Part shown: positions 8,488 through 17,200 of the stretch, one piece after another | Layout: every line of letters begins with the position of its first letter | How positions within the stretch are numbered: the stretch's first letter is position 1 | NCBI GenBank assembly: GCA_017451145.1 | Contig: JAFSSG010000008.1 | Location: 1 to 52,049, forward strand | Direction: 5' to 3' | Origin: Clostridia bacterium | Lineage (GTDB): Bacteria > Bacillota_A > Clostridia > UBA1381 | Length of the DNA stretch: 52,049 nucleotides | Notes under the pieces: generated by a model | The model's database searches: none | Told to the model about the DNA's origin: nothing | The model's input: only the letters and a program-made list of their open reading frames with translations | Program-made: the position numbers and the translations under genes

Positions 8488-8994
8488 ATGACGTATATTC
8501 TCCCTGTTTTAATAGCTCTTGTGCTTTTTTCCGCCATAAAAAACAAAGCTCCCGTTTATCAGCTTTTTTTGGAGGGTGCGGAAAACGGCTTAAAACTCCT
8601 GTTTTCCATTCTTCCGCCTATGATTGCCGTACTTTCAATGTCGGCAATGCTTAAAGAATCGGGACTTATGACCGCTTTTTCCCATGCCGTTTCGCCCATT
8701 GCCCAAAAAATCGGAATACCCGCCGAAATTCTGCCTTTGGCACTTCTTCGTCCCTTTTCGGGCGGTGGCTCAATAGGGCTTTTGACCGACACCGTAAAAA
8801 CCTACGGTGCGGACAGCCGTATCGCCCGTACCGCATGTATCTTATGTGCCTCAACCGAAACGACTTTTTACACCGTTTCGGTATATTTTCGCAAAACGGG
8901 CGTAAGACGCTTAAAATCCGTCATTATTGCTGCCGTTATCGGCGATTTGACGGGACTTTTATGTGCCTGTTACCTGACTAAGATAAATTTTTAA
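8488..8994 (+). CDS. spmB: Spore maturation protein B
   Basis: The 168-residue partner of SpmA. It has about four or five hydrophobic segments and the family motif LLRPFSGGGSIGLLTDTVKT, followed by CASTETTFYTVSVYF. It starts immediately after the spmA stop codon, so translation is probably coupled. After its stop there is a small hairpin (ACAATTT-TTCC-AAATTGT, 8995-9012) without a proper T-run, then the pgk promoter. Confidence 0.94.
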   Translation: MTYILPVLIALVLFSAIKNKAPVYQLFLEGAENGLKLLFSILPPMIAVLSMSAMLKESGLMTAFSHAVSPIAQKIGIPAEILPLALLRPFSGGGSIGLLTDTVKTYGADSRIARTACILCASTETTFYTVSVYFRKTGVRRLKSVIIAAVIGDLTGLLCACYLTKINF

Positions 8995-9012
8995 CAATTT
9001 TTCCAAATTGTC

Positions 9013-9041
9013 TTGAAAAAATTTGCTTTTTGGGGTAAAAT
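9013..9041 (+). promoter_or_regulatory. Promoter of the pgk-tpiA-gpmI glycolytic run
   Basis: TTGAAA (9013-9018), 17-base spacer, TAAAAT (9036-9041), about 50 bases upstream of the pgk start. A near-consensus sigma-A promoter. Confidence 0.7.
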
Positions 9042-9091
9042 ACACCTGTCAGGGATTTTTCCCGAAAGAAAATTTTATGCGAGGTGTTTTT

Positions 9092-10285
9092 ATGCTGAAC
9101 AAGAAAACGGTAGAAGATATTGAAGTAAAAGGTAAACGCGTCTTGGTACGATGCGATTTTAATGTTCCTCTTGACGAAAATCGGAACATAACAGATGACA
9201 CGAGAATTGTAGGAGCTTTACCTACGATTGAGTATCTTATAAAGAACGGTGCAAAGGTCATTCTCTGCTCACACATGGGCAAACCCAAGGGCGAACCGAA
9301 GCCCGAGCTTTCTCTTGCACCCGTTGCAAAGGCACTTTCCGAAAAGCTCGGAAAAGAGGTCCTTTTTGCCGCTGACGATAATGTTGTCGGCGAGAATGCA
9401 AAAAATGCGGTTGCAAAAATGGCAGACGGCGATGTTGTTCTTTTGGAAAACACACGTTACCGCGTCGAAGAAACAAAGAATGTTGACGAATTTTCAAAGG
9501 AACTTGCGTCCCTTGCAGATGTGTTCGTAAATGACGCTTTCGGTACGGCTCACCGTGCACACTGCTCAAACGTCGGTGTTACACAGTATCTGCCCGTTGC
9601 GGTTTGCGGATACCTTATCCAAAAGGAAATCCAATTCTTAGGCAACGCTGTAAACAATCCTGTAAGACCTTTGGCAGCGATTTTGGGCGGTTCTAAGGTT
9701 TCTTCAAAGATTTCGGTTATAAATAACCTTCTTGAAAAGGTCGATACCCTTATTATCGGCGGCGGTATGGCATACACATTTATGAAGGCAAAGGGCCTGT
9801 CAATCGGAACTTCACTTTTGGAGGAAGACTTTATCGGTTACGCATCGGATATGATGAAAAAGGCAGAGGAAAAGGGCGTTAAACTGCTTATTCCTATCGA
9901 TTCCGTTGAGGCTTCGGAATATTCAAACGACGCAGAAATCAAGATTTCCGAAGGCGGAATCGACGACGGATTTATGGGACTTGATATCGGTCCTAAGACA
10001 ATAGAATTGTTCTCTGATGCTTTAAAGGACGCAAAAACTGTTGTATGGAACGGACCTATGGGCGTATTTGAAATGCCGAATTTTGCAAAGGGCACAAACG
10101 CCATTGCTAAGGTTTTGGCAGAGCTTGACGCAACTACCGTAATCGGCGGTGGCGACAGCGTTGCGGCTGTAAACAAGGCAGGTCTTGCTGATAAAATGAC
10201 GCATATTTCAACGGGCGGCGGTGCTTCCTTAGAATTCTTAGAGGGCAAGGATTTGCCCGGCATAGTTGCTATAAACGATAAATAA
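9092..10285 (+). CDS. pgk: Phosphoglycerate kinase
   Basis: This enzyme converts 1,3-bisphosphoglycerate and ADP to 3-phosphoglycerate and ATP. The 397-residue length is typical. N-terminal substrate-binding motif [12 protein letters not shown], the LLENTRYR segment, the hinge region, and the C-terminal nucleotide-binding motifs WNGPMGVFE and [10 protein letters not shown] with [13 protein letters not shown] are all present. The open frame extends upstream to 9023, but GAGGTG just before 9092 and the standard start [10 protein letters not shown] fix the start there. gapA is not in the window; the run here is pgk-tpiA-gpmI. Confidence 0.98.
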   Translation: MLNKKTVEDIEVKGKRVLVRCDFNVPLDENRNITDDTRIVGALPTIEYLIKNGAKVILCSHMGKPKGEPKPELSLAPVAKALSEKLGKEVLFAADDNVVGENAKNAVAKMADGDVVLLENTRYRVEETKNVDEFSKELASLADVFVNDAFGTAHRAHCSNVGVTQYLPVAVCGYLIQKEIQFLGNAVNNPVRPLAAILGGSKVSSKISVINNLLEKVDTLIIGGGMAYTFMKAKGLSIGTSLLEEDFIGYASDMMKKAEEKGVKLLIPIDSVEASEYSNDAEIKISEGGIDDGFMGLDIGPKTIELFSDALKDAKTVVWNGPMGVFEMPNFAKGTNAIAKVLAELDATTVIGGGDSVAAVNKAGLADKMTHISTGGGASLEFLEGKDLPGIVAINDK

Positions 10286-10300
10286 ACGGAGGATAAAATA

Positions 10301-11053
10301 ATGGCTAAATATGTTGTTGCTGGAAATTGGAAAATGAACAAGCTTCCCAGCGAAACTTATGATTTTGTAAAATCTGTTGCAGCTGCAACAGAAAATGCAG
10401 GTTGCGAGGTTGTATGCTGTACGCCTTACGTATGCCTTTCAAAAGCGGTTGAGGCGGCAAGTGGCACTCACGTAAAAATCGGTGCGGAAAATCTGCATTT
10501 TGAGGACAAGGGTGCATTTACCGGCGAGGTTTCCGCAGATATGCTTAAGGATTTGGGCGTTACTTATGTAATAATCGGTCACTCGGAAAGACGTCAATAC
10601 AATGCCGAAACCGACGAAACGGTCAATTTAAAGGCAAAAAAAGCGCTTGAAAAGGGACTTATTCCCATCGTTTGCGTTGGCGAATCGTTGGAACAGCGTG
10701 AAGCAGGAATCACAATGGATTTGATTTCCATTCAGATTAAAAAGGCGTTTGCGGGAGTTTCCGCAGAAGACGCTAAAAAGGTCGTTATCGCATATGAGCC
10801 GATTTGGGCAATCGGCACAGGTAAAACCGCAACAAGCGAACAGGCAGAGGAGGTTTGCGGAGGCATCCGCAAAATTCTCGCTTCTCTCTATTGCGATAAG
10901 TGTGCTGACGAAATCACCATTCAATATGGCGGAAGTATGAAACCGTCAAACGCAAAAGAGCTTATGGAAAAGCCGAACATCGACGGCGGACTGATTGGCG
11001 GGGCATCACTTGTTACAGATGATTTTGCGGCAATCGTAAAAGCGGCTAACTAA
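10301..11053 (+). CDS. tpiA: Triosephosphate isomerase
   Basis: This enzyme interconverts dihydroxyacetone phosphate and glyceraldehyde 3-phosphate. 250 residues. The N-terminal AGNWKMNK (catalytic Lys), the electrophilic His in IGHSERR, the catalytic Glu in YEPIWAIGTGKTA with the flexible loop, and the phosphate-binding QYGGSMKP and GGLIGGASL are intact. It lies 15 bases after pgk with a GGAGG ribosome binding site and ends at a terminator. Confidence 0.98.
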   Translation: MAKYVVAGNWKMNKLPSETYDFVKSVAAATENAGCEVVCCTPYVCLSKAVEAASGTHVKIGAENLHFEDKGAFTGEVSADMLKDLGVTYVIIGHSERRQYNAETDETVNLKAKKALEKGLIPIVCVGESLEQREAGITMDLISIQIKKAFAGVSAEDAKKVVIAYEPIWAIGTGKTATSEQAEEVCGGIRKILASLYCDKCADEITIQYGGSMKPSNAKELMEKPNIDGGLIGGASLVTDDFAAIVKAAN

Positions 11054-11054
11054 T

Positions 11055-11080
11055 AAAAACGGGCGGTTTCGCCCGTTTTT
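11055..11080 (+). terminator. Intrinsic terminator after tpiA
   Basis: Stem ACGGGCG / CGCCCGT with a GTTT loop and a T5 tail. It lies between tpiA and gpmI, so gpmI may be partly read-through or have its own start. Confidence 0.8.
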
Positions 11081-11112
11081 AAAACACGAATTCTGGCTAA
11101 GGAGATTTTAAA

Positions 11113-12654
11113 ATGAAAAAACCAACAGCTTTAATAATTCTTGACGGGTTCGGCATAAACGAGGCTGTCGAGGGAAATGCGATAAAAGCGGCAAAAAAGC
11201 CGAATATTGACAGCTATTTTGCAAACTACCCAAACACTCAGCTTGACGCAAGTGGTATGGCGGTAGGCCTTCCCGACGGGCAAATGGGAAATTCCGAAGT
11301 AGGTCACACAAATATCGGTGCAGGACGGGTAGTCTATCAGGAGCTTACGAGAATCACAAAATCAATAAATGACGGCGACTTTTTTGAAAATCCTACGCTT
11401 TTTGGTGCTGTGGAAAACTGTAAAAAGCACGATTCCGCTTTGCACTTTATCGGACTTTTGTCCGACGGAGGCGTTCACTCGCATATTGAACACCTTTTCG
11501 GGCTTATCGATATGGCAAAAAGAAACGGACTTACCAGAGTTTTTGTTCACGCTGTTCTTGACGGCAGAGATGTGTCGCCCACATCCGGCGTTTCCTACCT
11601 AAAACAGCTTCAGGACAAGCTTTTAGCGTCTGTCGGCAAAATTGCGACTGTCAGTGGCCGTTACTATGCTATGGACCGTGACAACAATTGGAACAGAGTT
11701 GTAAAAGCGTACGACGCAATGGTAAACGGCAAAGGCGTTTATACCGACGATATTATCGCAACTGTCAAGAAGTCATACGAAACTAAAGACGAAAACGGTG
11801 CGTTGATAACCGACGAATTTGTTATCCCGACGGTTGTCACCGAAAACGGTGCACCTGTCGGCAAAATCGGAGAAAACGACTCGGTTGTATGCTTCAATTT
11901 CCGTCCCGACAGGGCAAGGGAAATCACAAGAAGCTTTGTGGATGCCGAATTTACCGGCTTTGACCGCAAATTTTTCCCTCTTTACTATGTATGTATGACG
12001 CAATATGATGCGTCTATGCCGAATGTGCATGTCGCATTTTTACCGCAGGTATTAAAAAACACCTTTGGCGAATACATATCACAGCTTGGTCTTACACAGC
12101 TCAGGATTGCCGAAACGGAAAAGTACGCACACGTTACATTTTTCTTTAACGGTGGCGTTGAAAACGTGTATGAGGGCGAGGACAGAAAGCTTATACCCTC
12201 ACCTAAGGTTGCAACGTACGATATGCAGCCGGAAATGAGTGCGTACAAGGTCGCCGACGCTTGTGTTGACCTTATAAACGAAGATAAATATGACTGCATA
12301 ATCCTGAATTTTGCAAACTGCGACATGGTAGGACATACGGGCGTTTTCGATGCGGCTGTAAAGGCGGTTGAGGCTGTTGACGAATGTCTTTCTCGGGTTG
12401 TTTCCGCAATTTTGGAAAAGGGCGGAAAGGTGCTTATCACCGCTGACCACGGAAATGCGGACAAGATGTTCGACCCCGAAACAAAAGCGGTGTTTACCGC
12501 ACATACGACAAACCCCGTTCCGCTTATAATTTTGGGTGCAGGAGACCTCAAACTAAAACGCGGAAAGCTGTGCGATTTAACGCCGACAATGTTAGACCTT
12601 ATGAACATTGAAAAGCCGTCGGAAATGACGGGCGAAAGCGTTATTATAAAATAA
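11113..12654 (+). CDS. gpmI: Phosphoglycerate mutase, 2,3-bisphosphoglycerate-independent
   Basis: This Mn-dependent alkaline-phosphatase-superfamily enzyme isomerises 3- and 2-phosphoglycerate. 513 residues, standard length. The N-terminal LIILDGFG with a metal Asp, the phospho-acceptor Ser in [41 protein letters not shown] and the C-terminal metal site [10 protein letters not shown] are present. AAGGAG lies before the start. In spore formers this enzyme is pH-sensitive, which allows 3-phosphoglycerate to accumulate in the forespore (known for Bacillus; inference here). Confidence 0.97.
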   Translation: MKKPTALIILDGFGINEAVEGNAIKAAKKPNIDSYFANYPNTQLDASGMAVGLPDGQMGNSEVGHTNIGAGRVVYQELTRITKSINDGDFFENPTLFGAVENCKKHDSALHFIGLLSDGGVHSHIEHLFGLIDMAKRNGLTRVFVHAVLDGRDVSPTSGVSYLKQLQDKLLASVGKIATVSGRYYAMDRDNNWNRVVKAYDAMVNGKGVYTDDIIATVKKSYETKDENGALITDEFVIPTVVTENGAPVGKIGENDSVVCFNFRPDRAREITRSFVDAEFTGFDRKFFPLYYVCMTQYDASMPNVHVAFLPQVLKNTFGEYISQLGLTQLRIAETEKYAHVTFFFNGGVENVYEGEDRKLIPSPKVATYDMQPEMSAYKVADACVDLINEDKYDCIILNFANCDMVGHTGVFDAAVKAVEAVDECLSRVVSAILEKGGKVLITADHGNADKMFDPETKAVFTAHTTNPVPLIILGAGDLKLKRGKLCDLTPTMLDLMNIEKPSEMTGESVIIK

Positions 12655-12683
12655 AAAAACGGAGCATTTTGCTCCGTTTTTTA
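12653..12683. terminator. Bidirectional terminator between gpmI and the enzyme I-like gene
   Basis: Stem ACGGAGC / GCTCCGT with ATTTT loop, flanked by an A-run on the left and a T-run on the right, so it can end both convergent genes. Confidence 0.85.
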
Positions 12684-14252
12684 TTCGCTTTCTAAGAATG
12701 TTCGGACTTTTAAAATATTTTTTGGTTTTACCGCAAATTCGTCTATGCCCATTTTCAAAAGCTCGGAAATTTTGTCGGGTTCAGAGGTAATATCCCCGCA
12801 AATTCCGACGGAAATCCCGTTTTTACGGGCATTTTTCACTGTCAGCTCTATCAGCCCCATAACTGCCGTATGGGTTTTATCAAAAAGCTCGGAAAGTGAC
12901 GGATTTTTTCTGTCCATAGCAAGTACGAACTGTGCAAGACTGTCTGCATCAATCACAAAAAAATCACAGATTTTTGCTAACTCTTCCGAAATGATTGCCG
13001 ATGCAGGTGTTTCTATCATTACTCCTACGGGAATATTTCCGTCAAAATCCGCCTTTTCTGCTTTAAGTTCGGTTTGTACTTCTTTTATCAGTTTTTTGAC
13101 CGTCAAAACCTCATATTCCGAAACGACCATGGGAAGTAAAAGCCTTACTTTTCCGCAGACAGACGCCTTTAACACCGCACGGAGCTGGGTTTTGAAAAGG
13201 TGCGGATATCTCAGGCAAAGCCTTATCGAACGCATTCCGATTGCGGGATTTTTTTCACCGAAAATGCCGAAAAATGTTCCTTTTTTCTCGGCACTTATAT
13301 CAAGGGTGCGGATTGTGACCTCTTTTGCTTTGTCTAAAACTTTGCGGCAGGCGTCAAATTGATACGCTTCGCTCGGAAAAGTGTCGCTTTGGGAAAACAA
13401 AAAATCACTTTCGAAAACCGCTCCGTCACTCACTTTCACACCTTCGCTTTTGGCTTCCTCAGGAGCGGAAACTGTCGCTAATATCCGCACATTCCGCCCC
13501 TTTTTCTTATGCTGGGTTTTTATTTCTTTTTCCTTTTTTATAAGCTTTTCAATGACCGCTCTATCAGGCTCAACATATACTGTACCCGAATATCCGTCTA
13601 TCGCAACCCTTTTACCGTCAATGCTGTCCCTTATTTTTATTCCGCTGACAGCAGGGATTTTCATGGATTTTGCCAAGATTGCCGTGTGCGACGTGGCACT
13701 GCCGTACTCTGTAACAAATGCGGAAATTTTGCTTTTATCCATCTGCATCATCTCGCTCGGCGATATACTGACGGAAAAAACTATGGTATTTTCCGCTTCT
13801 GCCGTTGGAATAACCCGTTTTTTGCCCCTCAAAAGTGCCACAATCCTGTCGGAAACATCTTTTATATCTCCTGCACGTTCTCGCATATATGCGTTATCTA
13901 TATTGCGAAAAAGTTTTTCAAAGTTGCTTGATGTCATTAAAACCGCCGTTTCCGCATTCATTTTTTGCTTTTCTATAATATTTAAAACCGACTCGTTATA
14001 ATACTCGTCCTCGACCATCATTTTGTGTATGGAAAAAATCTGTGCTTCCTCTTCACCTATTTCTTCCCTTGCTCTTTCAAAAAGTTTTTCGAGCTCGTCG
14101 ATTGCAAGTGCCTTTACAGCCGTATATTTTTCGCGTTCTGCGTCTTTGTTTTCGGCATATTTTTTCACTACAACATCCTCGCTACGCCGATAAACACACG
14201 CCGTTCCTATCGCAATTCCTCCGCAAACCGCATTTCCTTTCCATATATTCAT
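12681..14252 (-). CDS. PTS enzyme I paralogue with altered PEP/Mg site
   Basis: A 523-residue protein aligning by eye with PTS enzyme I (PEP:HPr phosphotransferase) over its whole length: the HPr-binding/phosphohistidine domains, then the PEP-binding barrel. The phospho-acceptor His189 sits in an intact TSHTAILAKSMKIPAVSG, and Cys485 in GICGD and Glu414 in VMIETPAS are kept. Key barrel residues are changed: the GIGLFRTEFL-type motif reads DGAVFESDFL (Arg to Glu281), GTNDLTQY reads DADSLAQF (Asn/Asp to Asp437/Ser438), and RTLDIGGDK reads RTLDISAEK. Normal enzyme I is about 570 residues. No ptsH or EII gene is in view. It may be a regulatory or non-PEP variant; assigning it as plain ptsI would be unsafe. 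Confidence 0.8.
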   Translation of the reverse strand: MNIWKGNAVCGGIAIGTACVYRRSEDVVVKKYAENKDAEREKYTAVKALAIDELEKLFERAREEIGEEEAQIFSIHKMMVEDEYYNESVLNIIEKQKMNAETAVLMTSSNFEKLFRNIDNAYMRERAGDIKDVSDRIVALLRGKKRVIPTAEAENTIVFSVSISPSEMMQMDKSKISAFVTEYGSATSHTAILAKSMKIPAVSGIKIRDSIDGKRVAIDGYSGTVYVEPDRAVIEKLIKKEKEIKTQHKKKGRNVRILATVSAPEEAKSEGVKVSDGAVFESDFLFSQSDTFPSEAYQFDACRKVLDKAKEVTIRTLDISAEKKGTFFGIFGEKNPAIGMRSIRLCLRYPHLFKTQLRAVLKASVCGKVRLLLPMVVSEYEVLTVKKLIKEVQTELKAEKADFDGNIPVGVMIETPASAIISEELAKICDFFVIDADSLAQFVLAMDRKNPSLSELFDKTHTAVMGLIELTVKNARKNGISVGICGDITSEPDKISELLKMGIDEFAVKPKNILKVRTFLESE

Positions 14253-14337
14253 ATATTTTCTCTCCCAAAAATTTTTCCCTTCCTTTTGTATTGTTGCTTT
14301 TTTTATACCGTTTATGCAATTTATTTGCTTGTTAAAA

Positions 14338-14366
14338 TTGACAAATTCAAAAATGGGTATTATAAT
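14338..14366 (+). promoter_or_regulatory. Promoter of nfnAB
   Basis: TTGACA (14338-14343), 17-base spacer, TATAAT (14361-14366): a consensus sigma-A promoter 31 bases upstream of the nfnA start. An imperfect TTGT...ACAA inverted repeat (14329-14344) overlaps the -35 box. Confidence 0.85.
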
Positions 14367-14397
14367 GAAAGGGATATTTTTTGAAGAGGTTTTTAAA

Positions 14398-15237
14398 ATG
14401 TATAAAATTGTAAAAAAAGAAATTCTTAATCCTACTGTTACAAAAATGGATATTCTTGCCCCTGCTGTCGCAAAAAAGGCAGAGCCGGGGCAGTTTATAA
14501 TACTTCGTGCGAGTGACGACGGCGAAAGAATACCGCTGACCGTCGCCGATTATGACCGCGAAAAAGGCACAGTTACCATAATTTTCCAGATTGTCGGTGC
14601 TACTACAAAAGAGCTTAACAAAAAAAACGAGGGCGATTTTATTCCTGATTTTGTTGGACCTTTGGGAAAGGCGTCCGAGCTTGACGGACTCAAAAAAGTC
14701 GCCGTTGTCGGTGGTGGCGTTGGCTGTGCAATAGCATATCCCGTCGCAAAAAAACTCAGCGAATTGGGTGCAGAGGTACATTCTGTCGTAGGTTTCAGAA
14801 CACGCGACCTTATTATTTTGGAAAAGGAATTTTCCGACGTTTCCGACAAAATGGTGATTATGACGGATGACGGAAGTTACGGCGAAAAAGGGCTTGTTAC
14901 CGACGCACTTAAAAAGCTCATAGAAGATGGCAACAAATACGACGAAGTCATTGTTATCGGCCCTGTTATTATGATGAAGTTTGTATCCCTTTTAACTAAG
15001 GAATACGGCATAAAAACCGTTGTCAGCATGAACCCCATTATGATTGACGGAACGGGTATGTGCGGCGGCTGCCGTTTGACAGTCGGCGGAAAAACAAGGT
15101 TTGCCTGTGTTGACGGCCCTGATTTTGACGGCCACGAGGTTGATTTTGACGAGGCGATGAAACGCTCGTCCGTTTATAAGCCGTTTGAGAAAAAGGCGTA
15201 TGATGAGGCTTGTAATCTTTTTAAGGAGGCGAAATAG
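14398..15237 (+). CDS. nfnA: NADH-dependent ferredoxin:NADP oxidoreductase, small subunit NfnA
   Basis: A 279-residue FAD/NAD-binding reductase of the ferredoxin-NADP reductase superfamily with a C-terminal [2Fe-2S] motif (MCGGCRLTVGG then a later Cys in FACVDGPDFDGH). With NfnB it forms the electron-bifurcating transhydrogenase that couples NADPH oxidation to NAD+ and ferredoxin reduction, or the reverse. The frame opens upstream at 14314, but GAAGAGG precedes the ATG at 14398 and MYKIVKKEIL is the normal start. The nucleotide-binding motif VAVVGGGVGCA is at about residue 100. It is directly followed by nfnB. Confidence 0.93.
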   Translation: MYKIVKKEILNPTVTKMDILAPAVAKKAEPGQFIILRASDDGERIPLTVADYDREKGTVTIIFQIVGATTKELNKKNEGDFIPDFVGPLGKASELDGLKKVAVVGGGVGCAIAYPVAKKLSELGAEVHSVVGFRTRDLIILEKEFSDVSDKMVIMTDDGSYGEKGLVTDALKKLIEDGNKYDEVIVIGPVIMMKFVSLLTKEYGIKTVVSMNPIMIDGTGMCGGCRLTVGGKTRFACVDGPDFDGHEVDFDEAMKRSSVYKPFEKKAYDEACNLFKEAK

Positions 15238-15239
15238 TT

Positions 15240-16628
15240 GTGCCTAATATGTCACCTATAAAAAATCCGATGCCGTCACAGGCACCTGATGTACGAAATA
15301 AAAACTTTTCCGAAGTCGCTTTGGGCTATTCCGAAGAAACGGCAATAGACGAAGCAAAACGGTGTCTGAACTGCAAAAATATGCCATGCGTTTCAGGCTG
15401 TCCCGTAAAAATCCACATTCCTGCATTTATACAGGAGGTGGCAGCGGGGAATTTTGAAAAGGCATATGAAATCATTGCCAAATCCAGCTCACTACCTGCC
15501 GTTTGCGGTCGTGTATGTCCGCAGGAACGCCAATGCGAGAGCAAATGCGTACGCGGAATAAAAAGTGAAAGCGTTGGGATAGGCAGATTAGAGCGGTTTG
15601 TTGCCGATTGGCATAACGAAAACGTGAAAACCGCACCGAAAAAGCCCCAGTCAAACGGACACAAGGTTGCAATAATCGGCTCAGGACCTGCCGGTCTTAC
15701 CTGTGCCGGTGATTTGGCGAAAAAGGGCTATGATGTGACAATTTTCGAGGCACTGCACTTAGCAGGAGGCGTTTTGGTTTACGGAATACCCGAATTCCGT
15801 CTTCCCAAGGCAATCGTGCAAAAGGAAATTGACGGACTTAAAGCTTTGGGCGTAAAAGTTGAAACAAATATGGTTATCGGCAAGGTTTTGTCGATTGACG
15901 AGCTTTTGGAAAGCGGATTTGACGCAGTATTTATCGGCTCGGGTGCAGGTCTTCCGAGATTTATGGGCAGTCCCGGCGAAAACTTAAACGGCGTATATTC
16001 GGCAAACGAGTTCTTAACCCGTGTAAATCTTATGAAAGCGTATCGCGAAGGTGCAAAAACGCCGATAAAGCACAGCAAAAAAGTTGCCGTTGTCGGTGGC
16101 GGAAACGTTGCAATGGACGCCGCACGGTGTGCAAAACGGCTCGGTGCAGATGATGTTTATATCGTTTATCGCAGAAGCGAGGCAGAGCTCCCCGCAAGAG
16201 CGGAAGAGGTTGAACACGCAAAGGAAGAGGGCATTATTTTCAAAATCCTCTCTAATCCTACCGAGATTTTGCCCGATGAAAACGGTTTTGTCGGCGGAAT
16301 AAAATGCGTGGAAATGGAGCTTGGCGAACCCGATGAATCAGGAAGACGCCGTCCGAAAGTCAAGCAAGGCAGCGACTTTACAATAGATGTTGATTGCGTG
16401 ATAATGGCACTCGGAACAAGTCCGAATCCGCTTATAAAATCGACAACAAAAGGTCTTGAAACAAAGGATTGGGGCGGAATTATCGCTGACGAGGAAACGG
16501 GCGTCACGACAAGAGCTCACGTTTATGCCGGTGGCGACGCCGTAACGGGAGCCGCAACGGTAATCTTGGCCATGGGCGCAGGAAAAACCGCAGCTGAGGC
16601 CATTATGCGAGATATTGAAGGCAAATAG
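15240..16628 (+). CDS. nfnB: NADPH-dependent glutamate synthase-like large subunit NfnB
   Basis: A 462-residue flavoprotein homologous to the small subunit of glutamate synthase. The N-terminal [4Fe-4S] region (CLNCKNMPCVSGCPVKI and CGRVCPQERQCESKCVRG) is followed by FAD-binding GSGPAGLTCAGDLAKKG at about residue 140, NADPH-binding VVGGGNVAMDAARCAKRLG, and the C-terminal YAGGDAVTGAATVILAMGAG. The start is GTG at 15240, with AAGGAGG about ten bases upstream, three bases after the nfnA stop. The adjacent NfnA-type partner makes the Nfn assignment much more likely than GltD. Confidence 0.94.
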   Translation: MPNMSPIKNPMPSQAPDVRNKNFSEVALGYSEETAIDEAKRCLNCKNMPCVSGCPVKIHIPAFIQEVAAGNFEKAYEIIAKSSSLPAVCGRVCPQERQCESKCVRGIKSESVGIGRLERFVADWHNENVKTAPKKPQSNGHKVAIIGSGPAGLTCAGDLAKKGYDVTIFEALHLAGGVLVYGIPEFRLPKAIVQKEIDGLKALGVKVETNMVIGKVLSIDELLESGFDAVFIGSGAGLPRFMGSPGENLNGVYSANEFLTRVNLMKAYREGAKTPIKHSKKVAVVGGGNVAMDAARCAKRLGADDVYIVYRRSEAELPARAEEVEHAKEEGIIFKILSNPTEILPDENGFVGGIKCVEMELGEPDESGRRRPKVKQGSDFTIDVDCVIMALGTSPNPLIKSTTKGLETKDWGGIIADEETGVTTRAHVYAGGDAVTGAATVILAMGAGKTAAEAIMRDIEGK

Positions 16629-16633
16629 ATATA

Positions 16634-16672
16634 CACAAAAAAGACAGCATAAAAAATGCTGTCTTTTTTGTG
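16634..16672. terminator. Bidirectional terminator between nfnB and rnpB
   Basis: Stem AAAAAAGACAGCAT / ATGCTGTCTTTTTT with A/T tracts on both sides. It sits at the 3' ends of the convergent nfnB and RNase P RNA genes. Confidence 0.9.
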
Positions 16673-16998
16673 AGCAAATCGTAAGCCGGGTTCTGTCGTG
16701 GACGGTTATCTGTCTGTGACAAAAGGTTACCCTTTTGTTCATGCCATCAGTCGTGCATTGCCGAGCAGACTTAATTGCACTGTCGATGTTGCTTCGGGTG
16801 GGGTTTACACGGGAATTCAGTTACCATCATCCCTGTGAGCTCTTACCTCACATTTCCACACTTACCGAAAAATCGGCGTTTATTTTCTGTTGCACTTTCC
16901 TTGAAGTCGCCTTCACCGGCCGTTAACCGGCACCCTGCTCTATGAAGCCCGGACTTTCCTCACGTATATTTCTATACCCGCAACCGCCTGATTTACTC
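16672..16998 (-). ncRNA. rnpB: RNase P RNA
   Basis: The catalytic RNA that matures tRNA 5' ends. On the minus strand it shows the conserved 5' AGGAAAGTCCGGGCT, the central GAGGTAAGAGCTCAC, CCCGTGTAAACCCCACC and GAAGCAA elements, and the 3' ACAGAACCCGGCTTA. Ends were set by the P1 helix: GAGTAAATC (16990-16998) pairs with GATTTGCTC (16672-16680), with one G-U. GGGTAACC, resembling the CCA-binding L15 loop, is present. The architecture looks like ancestral type A rather than Bacillus type B. It is followed by a terminator and preceded by a consensus promoter. Confidence 0.95.
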
Positions 16999-17004
16999 GA
17001 CTAA

Positions 17005-17033
17005 ATTATATTACTTTCTTTTTTTTATGTCAA
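17005..17033 (-). promoter_or_regulatory. Consensus promoter of rnpB
   Basis: On the minus strand TTGACA (17028-17033), 17 bases, TATAAT (17005-17010), about 7 bases before the inferred RNA 5' end. The -35 box overlaps the stop codon (17030-17032) of the small germination gene upstream. Confidence 0.9.
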
Positions 17034-17200
17034 GCTAAATATTTTATGAGGTATCTCCCTGCCAAAACCAAGCTCAATACCGCAATCAAGACGACCGCAC
17101 TTCCGCCAACATTATTTTGCCGTTTTATCTCCCAAACACCGTACGACGCAGTTTTTACCGCAGAAACCAACGCAATTACAAAAACAACAATCGCCGCCAT
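17030..17200 (-). CDS. Small two-helix membrane protein, probable germinant receptor D-type subunit
   Basis: A 56-residue frame, start ATG at 17198-17200 directly after the gerC stop codon, with AAGGAGTGGAGAG as ribosome binding site. The product has hydrophobic segments at residues 1-14 (AAIVVFVIALVSAV) and about 34-49 (AVVLIAVLSLVLAG) joined by a polar loop. Small two-helix proteins encoded in ger receptor operons are known as D subunits and modulate germination. I cannot confirm homology by search, so the assignment rests on size, topology, ribosome binding site and operon position. The stop codon overlaps the rnpB promoter. Confidence 0.65.
   Translation of the reverse strand: MAAIVVFVIALVSAVKTASYGVWEIKRQNNVGGSAVVLIAVLSLVLAGRYLIKYLA

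Noticed and set aside
11985..12608. 207-residue frame antisense to gpmI
   Set aside because: It mirrors the codon pattern of gpmI, has low-complexity Ser/Phe-rich content and no start signal.
12745..14001. Two 205-206-residue frames antisense to the enzyme I-like gene
   Set aside because: They are shadows of a clear family protein on the other strand; no ribosome binding sites.
16680..17000. Protein-coding frames over the RNase P RNA
   Set aside because: Conserved RNase P elements and the P1 pairing explain the sequence.
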